Notes under the pieces: model-generated
Database searches by the model: none
What the model saw: the letters and a program-made list of their open reading frames with translations, nothing else
What the model was told of the DNA's origin: nothing
From: Symbiodinium natans
Lineage: Eukaryota; Sar; Dinophyceae; Suessiales; Symbiodiniaceae
Assembly: GCA_905221605.1 (NCBI GenBank)
Contig: CAJNDS010002250.1
Span: 481,690-545,689 of the forward strand
DNA length: 64,000 bases
Direction of reading: 5' to 3'
Shown here: in pieces, positions 56,513 through 64,000 of the stretch
How positions within the stretch are numbered: position 1 is the first letter of the stretch
Layout of the letters: every line of letters begins with the position of its first letter
Program-made: the position numbers and the translations under genes

Positions 56513-57072
56513 ACTAAGACCATTATCAAGATCAATAATATGGTTAGTAATTGCAACAATAGCAACAGCAGTGATGATCGTAACTATTGGCAATGATACT
56601 GCTAGTAAAAGCAACAGCAAAAGTGACAGTCATAGTCCTAATCATCGCAATCAGGTTGGGTTCCAAGCACGAGGAACCGAGAATCCGTCGAGGTGGGGGG
56701 TCAGATCACTTGATGCGTTGGACGCGATGTGTCTTGGGCCTGCCCCTCATGTGCAGGGCATCACGGTCTTTAGCAATGCTGAACCGCCTTGGCTCGATGC
56801 AAATACCACGGGCAAGTGTCGACCTAAGCTCCCTCTGCACTGCTCTACACTGCTGTGGGTTTGAGTACGGCCGACCAAAGTTCACATTTTTGACCCACCA
56901 ATTTTTGTTGACTCCACCTCCCACGAGGGCGAGATTCCCCTGCCGGCCTACATGTTCTGCGACCCTCTTGTGCGTATCTCACCCTCACCCCATTCGCGAT
57001 GAAGCGCAAAAGGCTTATGTGATTGGGGTTGTGGAGTTGGGTTTTGGACTTCTGGATGCGTGAGTACAAGAA

Positions 57073-57400
57073 CCCTAACCCCTAAGCCCTAAACCCTAGA
57101 AAACAAAACCTGAATTGAAGCGTTTCGGATGCGGTTGGGGATTTAAAGCTTCATAAGTACTTGGGTGCCCCCCATAGCCCCCTCCCCCTTTTCTCTGTGA
57201 GCATTTGTTTTCAACCTTTCAACAACAAAACGCATGGGGGTGGGGGCGACAAAGGCGGTTGCTGAAAGAGGTTGGGGGTCAAAAGCACTAGGGGAGGGGG
57301 GGGTTGCAACCTAAGCCCTAAACCCTCAACTCTCAACCCTAAACCCCAACCCCAAACCCCAGACCCAGACCCCCCTAAACCCTGAGCCCCATCCCAATGA
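57073..57400 (+). repeat. CCCTAAA blocks, degenerate
   Basis: Units at 57073-57098 and 57308-57390, separated by unique sequence with G runs. The second block ends 20 bp before the candidate acceptor at 57410. Confidence 0.8.
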
Positions 57401-57410
57401 GCATGTCAAG

Positions 57411-57471
57411 GCAGCCACTCTTCGCCGTGCCAAGGAGAATCATGTAGTGCCACCAAAGCACGGGTTCAAAG
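57411..57471 (+). CDS. 61-bp candidate exon, protein unknown
   Basis: Bounded by ATGTCAAG and GTTGATAGG and reads AATLRRAKENHVVPPKHGFK. It lies directly after a CCCTAAA block and before GTTCAGGGCTCAGGG-type sequence, the same repeat-exon-repeat layout seen elsewhere. No family recognised. Confidence 0.3.
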
Positions 57472-58597
57472 GTTGATAGGTTTGCAGGTTCAGGGCTCAG
57501 GGCTTGGTTTCAAGTGTTGGGTCAGAATCGTCATTCTGGCGCACGTACGGCAGGAGCGGCAGCCAGCCCCGCAACGGATCCCAGAACTTGGGGAGGAGCG
57601 CATGACCGGCCTGCCATCTCCGACCCATCTTAATCTACAAGTAGGAGGATTGTTGGATGGCTGAAGTATCCAGCTTGATTAGTGACAAGCACTGAAGCGA
57701 TCTGCCATGTTGCGCCATAGAGGAGTGGCGCGTTTGTGTGGCTCTGCTGCCACCTCAGTGGCTGATGCACTCAGCCGGCGCCCGAGGATGGGTCCAAAGG
57801 TGTTTCAGCTTACTCTGCGCCACACACAAGCATACTAGCTCAGCCTAGGTGGCGCCGCATCCCAGCTGGGCAGCCTGGGCAGGAGTGCTGGCGCAGGCAC
57901 GCGAGAGGAATTTTGCAGGAGGGTGCATGATGGATTAAGCAGCACTTCCTTGTGACTGAGTAAGAACCTAAGGAGTCTGTAGATGATTGTAGATTTGTTT
58001 TGTCGAGTCCAGCTTCTGTGCCGTGCAGGCAGTGCGGGATCTGCCTCTCAGATTCACCGGCCGAAGAGGCACGAGCACTGGGCCCTCAAAAAACTCCCTT
58101 GTCACAGTAGAACTGAGAGGATGGCATGAGGAGCCGGGCTCGTACCACATCCTGCGATAGATAGATGACTTGTCTGACTTGTGCGACCTTTTGCATCTTT
58201 GGGTTCTGTCCGTAGAAAGGGTTAGAAGAAAGGGTTAGAAGCGACCGAGAAAAGATGAGACGCAAAGGAAGGGTGGGTGGGGAGTCAAGAGGCTCTAGAA
58301 GAATGAAGAAGGGGTGAAGCATCGCCAAGAAGGAAAGAAAAGGTTGAGCAATGATTAGGAAGATATAGAAAAAACTCAGGAAGAGTTTGAAAGGATGAGG
58401 CCTGGATTGAGAAGATACGAAGGGGTGAATCGAAAAGAGGGGCAGTGCAGGGACCAGGAAGAGATGAAAGACTGTGGACGAGCTTTGCGAGTCAGGGTAC
58501 ACATACACTCCAGATGAAAGACCATGGACGTGGGAGTTTTGTAAGATATGGTACACTCTTACACTCCCCCAAAGTAGAAGCCCTTCAAAGATTCCGC

Positions 58598-58745
58598 CCA
58601 TGGCCCCTCCCCCCTTCCCCTCCCCCTCCTTGCTCCCCCTCCCCTCCCCCCCTCCCCTCCCCCGCTCCCCTCCCCCTCTTCCCCTCCCTCCCTCCCCTCC
58701 CCCTCCGTCTCACCTTCCCTTCTCCCTCCCCACCTCCCCCTCCCC
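58598..58745. repeat. CCCCTCCC minisatellite
   Basis: A nearly pure C/T tract of CCCCT and CCCCCT units. The complementary G-rich strand could form quadruplexes. Open frames here are Pro-rich artefacts. Confidence 0.92.
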
Positions 58746-59705
58746 GGATGCCGAAGATCTAAAGGACAAGGCCCCATCATTGTTGATCGGCAAATCCCTC
58801 TGCCATGGAGCATAGCACAAATCACAGGTTCCTAGCAGAAGTCAAAGCACATCAGCTGCGGGGGTGTTTCGCCAGAAGCTGTGATTTGTTTACTGTTTGC
58901 TGAAGGTCGCAGCTCTCCAAGGGTCAGCTAGCACAGCTGACAAGAGCGGCAGAGGCAGGCCATATCGATCGCAGGAGGGACACGTGAGGTCGCCTGCGTT
59001 TGATGCGAAGAAGCTGCTCCCCAGCTCATGCACCATTGCCGCCTCTCGTGCCTCGCAGACCCGAACCACAGAATCACATTTTCTCTCGGCCTTTTCGTTT
59101 CCATCTTCACACGCCTGGTACTGATGAATCCTTTTTTTGTCTTTCTTCTGAACTGCGCGCAACCTGAAGATGCTTGTTAGCTGCCGCTGCGGCTTACATC
59201 TCGGCCGTGCAGGGGCAGCTCTCTGCGGCAGCGAAGAAGCGCCACTGGCACAGAGGAGAGCAGCTGCAGGACGAGTGAGGGGAGCCCACGGGAGCCCTAT
59301 GAGACACACGCTGCCGGTAGCTTCAACAGGCGGAACGACTGGTTGATTGCCACTTGGGTAGCTGCAGGCCTCTTGGCCGGTCTGCTGGGGCAACAGTCGA
59401 AGCCTGCAGCGTGCCAGGAAGGCGAAGCCACGCTGACTGCTCGGCCTGGGAGTGCTCGAAAGGCGGCATCACAATGGCCTGAACTTGTAAGACGCCCCTG
59501 AATAAAGCTGTTTCCGCGTGAAATGCCCTGCCTTCTCAAGCGGTGCGGTGTCTTGATTGAGAAGCCAGATCAACATCCGACATTGCCTTCGTAAGTTTGC
59601 TACCGAAGGTGCGCAAGCTCCGGAAGCAACTCGGCCGAGTTCTCCAATATGCTTGCAGCTGTGGGATCAGGGAACGGGGTGTCGCAAGGATCTGCTGAAG
59701 ATCCC
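58746..59705. other. No recognised gene
   Basis: Frames of about 75-167 codons on both strands without motifs. The phrase CAGCTCTC(C/A)AAGGGTCAG at about 58911-58928 recurs at the right edge of the window (63983-64000), again suggesting duplicated segments. Confidence 0.4.
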
Positions 59706-59810
59706 GTGGTCATTTCTCTACAATATCGTCCCTTTTGGGCTCCTTATCATAAGGCGGCCCCTATTGTTTAGGGTGCCCAAAAAAAGGCACTAGTTTAGAG
59801 AAATGACCAC
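59706..59810. mobile_element. MITE, family C copy 2 (105 bp)
   Basis: The left end GTGGTCATTTCTCTA, then CAATATCGTCCCTTTTGGGC, is inverted at the right end (GCCCAAAAAAAGGCACTAGT, then TTAGAGAAATGACCAC). The first 15 bases are a perfect inverted match. It is non-coding; a decayed relative lies at 45530. Confidence 0.85.
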
Positions 59811-59967
59811 TTAAGAAGGGCAAGCCGCCGTACGCGGCTTCCACTCCGACGAGGTGGAAGAGCGCGACGACAAGCATTCGGAGGCTCAGCGCAAGGCTGC
59901 CGTCGATGGCTTGACCTCAAATAAGCAGGATTCTATCCCACAATACGGTTTCAAGGGTTGCATACCT

Positions 59968-60695
59968 TGGGGCGACATGTGTCTTGGGCTTGTGCTCTGC
60001 GCAGGGCAACGCGGTCTTTGGCCGTGCTGAGTCGACTTGGCTCTGCTCACTTTCCACGAGGAAGTCCCGGGCTGAGATCCCTTGTGCACTGCTCTACACT
60101 GCTGTGAATGCGAGTACGCTCCAGGCCGGGCAAGCCTTCGGTAAAGGCAGATCTTGAAGCATGTCTGTTAGGTTGCCTCTCGGCGATGCCGTGCCGAGGC
60201 AGGGTGTTCGTTCGGCGATCTTGCAGGTGAAGCGTCTTGCATTCTGGCCCATGATGGGGAGACCTCGGCCTACCATGTCAGACTCAAAACCCCTACAGGA
60301 TGATTGTGATTTTTGTGTTGTTTCCAGCGTTTGCAAGCTGAAGGAGTTGCAGCATGAGCCTTGGTTGTGCCATGATGCACCACATGATGTGCCATGGCCG
60401 AAGCGATGCGTCATGTTGTGCCATGGAGGAGTGGCGCGCTTGTGTGGCTCTGCTGCCACCTCAGTAGCTGATGCACTCAGCCGGTGCCCGAGGATGGTTC
60501 CGAAGGTGTGCTTCGCATTGCTCCGCAACTCTGCAACATGCGCAAAGCTGAAACACGCTACAGCAGCCGCTTCCAGCTCGGCCGAGGTGGGGCCGTGTCC
60601 CAGCTGGGCAGCCTGCGCAGCCTGGCTCGGCTGAGCCTGTTGGTTGCTGGGCCTCCCAGCCTCGGCGAGTGGAGTGCTGGCGCAGGCGCACAAGC
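59968..60695 (+). repeat. Right copy of the segmental duplication
   Basis: Two blocks (59968-60118 and 60395-60695) match 56715-56870 and 57690-57900 in the same order. Minus-strand and plus-strand frames of 150-210 codons cross this copy without family motifs. The remaining 300 bp up to the MutY gene shows nothing recognisable. Confidence 0.6.
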
Positions 60696-60999
60696 GTATG
60701 ATACGGAATAGTGGGTACGGCACTCTTGGAATCCTTTCTGGGCGCGTTGAATCAATGCTGTCATTGTCTCAAGATAAAGCGCTGGAATAAATATTGTCAG
60801 GCACAAATCGGTCCAGCTCCATGCGATATTGATCTTTGATCAGGATATCTCTTAACTTGCTAGTGTTTCCAGCGACTGTCTTGGGCAAGAGTTGTAGATA
60901 GCAAGTGACCTCGCCACGCTCCCCGTGCATTGCGAGAAACGGTGGCCACTTCGATGCAAGGGCTGTGATTGGAGGAGAGGACCCCTTTAGCCAAGCGAG

Positions 61000-62960
61000 A
61001 TGCCAGAGGTGGAGCTGGAGGTGGAGGTGGAGGAGGTGGAAGAAGAGGAGGAAGCCGCGGTTCCGGAAGAAGTTGAGGGCTTTGCAGGCTGGTCCGGCAG
61101 CAAGCTTGAGGAAATACGGGAGGCACTCCTGACTTGGTATGCCCACGCACGGCGCCGTCTTCCCTGGCGGGGCGACCCACCTCCATGGAGCGAAAGCAAG
61201 GCCAAGCTGAGATCTGAAGCTAGGGTGGAGCAGAAGCCATGCATGCCCAAGCAGCGGTCCTTGTCGAGTTTTTTTGGCTTAAAGGCTGCACCGCGGACTC
61301 ACAGCGGTGAGGTTCAGATCATTGACTTGGAAGAGACTTTGGTCATACTTCATCAAAGAGTCAAACCACCATCTAGTGGGAGTTGATAGCCAGTGTTGGC
61401 AGTGCCAATTGGGGGTCGAGAGATGAGATGTGCTTGGGTGTCCACCCCTCCCGGCCGCAGTCGAGGATATCAGCCAGGGTCCTCCGGCAGACTGCGCGCT
61501 CTCCCGTGATTCCGAAGATGTTCCTTCGCAAGCTGCAAGGAGCTTCCCACAGAGCGCCTACGGGGTGTGGGTGTCGGAAGTTATGCTCCAACAGACACAG
61601 GTGGAAGTCGTCATCGGTTACTGGACCCGTTGGATGGAGCGATTTCCAACCATCGAGGCATTGGCCACGGCCAGCGCCGATGAAGTCAACGCTGCTTGGG
61701 CGGGCCTGGGCTACTATGGACGAGCCAGGCGCTTGCACGAGGGTGCCCAGCATGTCATCAAGAAGCATGGAGGCCGGCTGTTCCTCCTTGACCCTTGTTC
61801 TCACCTTGTGTAGGCATTATTTCCGAGACATCCCTGCTTCTCAGAGCATGTCATCAAACCTAGCACCTGCCTATGAAGAGTAGGCTCAGATGCTTGTGAA
61901 GTTGCCACAAAGGCCTACTGCCGCAGAGCTGCCACGAGCTGCTTCGCATTCCAGGCATTGGCCCGTATACAGCTGGAGCCATTGCGTCGATTGCCTTCCA
62001 CCAACCAGCTGCGGTTGTGGATGGAAACGTAGTGCGAGTGTTCAGTCGAATTGCCGCACTAAAGGGGCACGCGAAGTCGACGGCCTTGTGCAAGCTGTGT
62101 TGGAGGCTGGCCGAAGATTTGCTGGATCCTAAGCAGCCAGCCGCTTTCAACCAGGCGCTCATGGAACTGGGGGCCACTGTTTGCACACCTCTGGCCCCGC
62201 ATTGTGGTCGTTGCCCTTTGCAAAGGGCTTGCAAGGCGTACCAGTTGGCAGCTGAAGGCACTGTGGCCTCGGTGACTTGTTTTCCAGCCAAGTATGATCA
62301 AAAGCATCGGCGTCAACGAGTGTTGGCTCTTGCTGCCGTCGCTGACGCGTCAGGCGCCTGGATGCTGGTACGGCGACCACCGCATGGACTGCTCGCAGGG
62401 CAGCTGGAGTTTCCAGCAATTCAACTTCCAGGGGAGGAGAGGCGGGAGATGCAGGAAGCATCAGCAGAGGTGATGTTACACCTTCAAGAAATGCTGGGGA
62501 ACTTCGGGATCCAGGGGCTGACTCTAACACCTCTCAGCGCTCCCATCGAGCATGTTCCCAGGCCGCTATCATGTGTTCATGTTCTCGTTGTCGTTCTCAT
62601 ACTTCTTAGGTAGGACCTTGGGATATTCCGTATTTCCCCTTATTGGGTTTAAGAGGACCATATTTAGGAAGATGCTTCAGAGGGTTTTTAGGGCCATCCT
62701 AGCTTATGATCACCAAGTGTCTATGTGCTCAAAGGACGTCATGCTTGGGGGGGCAGCCAAGGTCTTCTCCCATGAGCATCATACGATGTACGTGTTCAGA
62801 GGCTGCCTCCCTGATCGTGGGCTATGCTCGCAAAGCACGCGGGATGCGCTCTGGCTTACGCCGCATGAGGCGCAGAAATCTGGCATCACCAGCGGGCTGC
62901 AGAAGGCCCAGGGTGTACCAAGCAGCATGAAGCAGAAACCTTACACAGAGTCTGGCTTAA
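61000..62960 (+). CDS. mutY: A/G-specific adenine DNA glycosylase (MutY/MUTYH), four recognisable exons
   Basis: Removes adenine mispaired with 8-oxoguanine or G in base-excision repair. Exon 1 (61000-61306) has an acidic N-terminus, then [20 protein letters not shown] and a PCNA-box-like QRSLSSFF (61252-61275). Exon 2 (61461-61776) holds [12 protein letters not shown] with the catalytic Glu (61577) and [14 protein letters not shown]. Exon 3 (from about 61902 to 62553) holds the helix-hairpin-helix [17 protein letters not shown], the catalytic Asp of VVDGNVV (62020) and the 4Fe-4S set C-x6-C-x2-C-x5-C ([20 protein letters not shown]), then the NUDIX-like domain (LLAGQLEFP). Exon 4 (from 62762) reads [24 protein letters not shown] and GVPSSMKQ, the MutY C-terminus. 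Introns 61307-61460 and 62554-62761 are GT-AG; 61777-61901 would be GC-AG. The frame near 61930 may carry an extra base. The 3' end past 62960 is uncertain. Confidence 0.88.
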
Positions 62961-63028
62961 CCAAGGTGCAACTGTGCAGTTTAGTGGGGTCTATAGGGCC
63001 TCAGCGGCTTGAGGAGACCCGAACCGAA

Positions 63029-63110
63029 TTAAGTCTCTCTCCCTCTCTCTCTCTCTCTTTCTCTTTCTTTCTTTCTTTCTTTCTTTCTGTCTCTCTCTCT
63101 CTCTCTCAGA
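63029..63110. repeat. (CT)n / (CTTT)n microsatellite
   Basis: A pyrimidine-only run downstream of the last recognisable MutY exon. Confidence 0.95.
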
Positions 63111-64000
63111 GCCCTTCGTAACTTAGTGCCCTGCTGCCTTATCTCATGAATGCCTTCGGATGCCTTTTTCGCCCTTGACCCGTACCGGCACAGGTGTTGC
63201 ATGCGCTGCTGCCGGCGCTCCCTACAAAGAGGGCGGCGAAGCGGCAAAAGCGTTAGCAAGCTGCAGAAGTCTGTCAGTCGAGAGATGTCAAGGGGCATGA
63301 TGCACATGGACGACCGATCCCACGGCCTTGGGGGGAGGGACCCTGCCGTAGTCCCGGCGCTGCCCGCGGACGAGCGCGATTGGGTCGAATCCCAGGAGGC
63401 TAGGAGGTTCAAGGCCCCTCCCATGACCAGATTCATATGCCTCTTTGCAGTTTCGCAAGACGCCCTCCACGGTGGTGAAGTACGCGAGATATGCGCGTGT
63501 CTTGCATGAAGGGTGGCCGAACTGTGTGTGGCAAGACTGCCGCAGCTGCGGGGAGAAGCAACTCGGTCGTGGTGAGGACGAGAACAAAGAGAGTGACATG
63601 GTCAGTAGGCCGAAGAGCTGGGACATGATCACCCGCAGTCGCGAGCGTAAAAGAGGATGTGCTTTGACACTGAATCTGGCTGACTCTCATGCTGGCTGCC
63701 ATGCAGAATTCAGAGTTCTCTGTACGCACAGATCCAGGTTTCTTCTCGGCTTGCCACATGGAAGCCCAGAAATGCACCCAATGCGCCATGCAGGCACTGT
63801 GAAATCTGGCCCTGAGATGCGCCGACCGAAGAGGCACGCTCAGTGCAGCACGGCCCGTCCCCTCAAAACACATCTGTCAGAAGTGGAATAGGAGAACCTT
63901 GAGAGAAGACATGTTTGAAAGCTGGGGCATTCTGCTCCGGCAGATAGAGTGCTTACCTGTTTCCTGCACCATGGGCAGGTCACAGCTCTCAAAGGGTCAG
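63111..64000. other. No recognised gene; one candidate exon
   Basis: About 63448-63600 follows TTTGCAG and reads FRKTPSTVVKYARYARVLHE then GWPNCVWQDCRSCGE, a plausible plus-strand exon of unknown function. 63795-63890 resembles 58020-58110 (shared CCGACCGAAGAGGCACG-type sequence), another fragment of the local duplications. Confidence 0.35.

Larger units (their letters stand above)
56715..57905 (+). repeat. Left copy of a dispersed segmental duplication
   Basis: 56715-56870 resembles 59968-60118 (shared ATGTGTCTTGGGC, GCAGGGC, and CACTGCTCTACACTGCTGTG). 57690-57900 resembles 60395-60695 (shared GAGGAGTGGCGCG, GTGTGGCTCTGCTGCCACCT and GCTGATGCACTCAGCCGG). The two blocks keep the same order and strand about 3 kb apart. 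One block is open (PIFVDSTSHEGEIPLPAYMF near 56905), so an exon of an unknown gene may be included. Confidence 0.6.

Noticed and set aside
58490-58815. Proline-rich protein frames
   Set aside because: Produced by the CCCCTCCC minisatellite.
60094-60723. 209-codon minus-strand frame
   Set aside because: It crosses a duplicated repeat block, has no motif, and competes with equally open plus-strand frames.

Overview
The window looks like nuclear DNA of a dinoflagellate, probably a Symbiodiniaceae/Suessiales-type genome, though the species cannot be named from the sequence. The evidence is a plant/dinoflagellate-type telomere-like heptamer (TTTAGGG/CCCTAAA) at more than a dozen internal sites, genes cut into many short exons, apparent GC as well as GT splice donors, abundant AT and CT microsatellites, and low gene density. 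No bacterial-style operons, rRNA or tRNA genes were seen.

Layout. The first 10.9 kb holds one intronless membrane-protein gene (3947-4627), telomere-like blocks with one candidate exon between them, and one small inverted-repeat element. A many-exon gene for a CHK/aminoglycoside-phosphotransferase-like protein runs over about 10.9-15.25 kb. A 1.15-kb element with poly-C ends lies at 17395-18542. From 18.5 to 28.6 kb I recognise no gene. Between 28.6 and 41 kb there are fragments of several plus-strand genes: a zinc-ribbon protein, a small secreted protein, and a protein with repeated tyrosine-tryptophan motifs. These are separated by telomere-like arrays, a 0.6-kb CCCTCAA array and a field of AATTCGAATT palindromes. 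A cold-shock-like plus PP2C-phosphatase gene covers about 41.9-44.9 kb. A MutY adenine DNA glycosylase gene (61000 to about 62960) is the best-supported host gene.

The most unusual object is a 5.6-kb DNA element at 50774-56402. It has imperfect terminal inverted repeats with a poly-C core and sits inside (AT)n. All three of its genes are on the minus strand: a P-loop ATPase, a Ser/Pro-rich acidic protein lacking a visible ATG, and an ISXO2/IS1595 (Merlin-like) transposase with a zinc ribbon. Between the ATPase gene and the right end lie four 241-bp units, each a large palindrome built from the 12-mer CTGTACTGTCCC in both orientations. The 1.15-kb element at 17.4 kb has the same cap and the same (AT)n flanks, so it may be a non-autonomous relative.

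A second theme is that telomere-like repeats are arranged around exons. CCCTAAA tends to lie just before an exon and TTTAGGG just after it, so introns would begin and end with complementary sequence. The PP2C intron 44488-44822, whose splice sites keep phase across two conserved PP2C motifs, is the clearest example. Gene coordinates for multi-exon genes are outer limits; most exon borders are inferred from reading frame and motif continuity.
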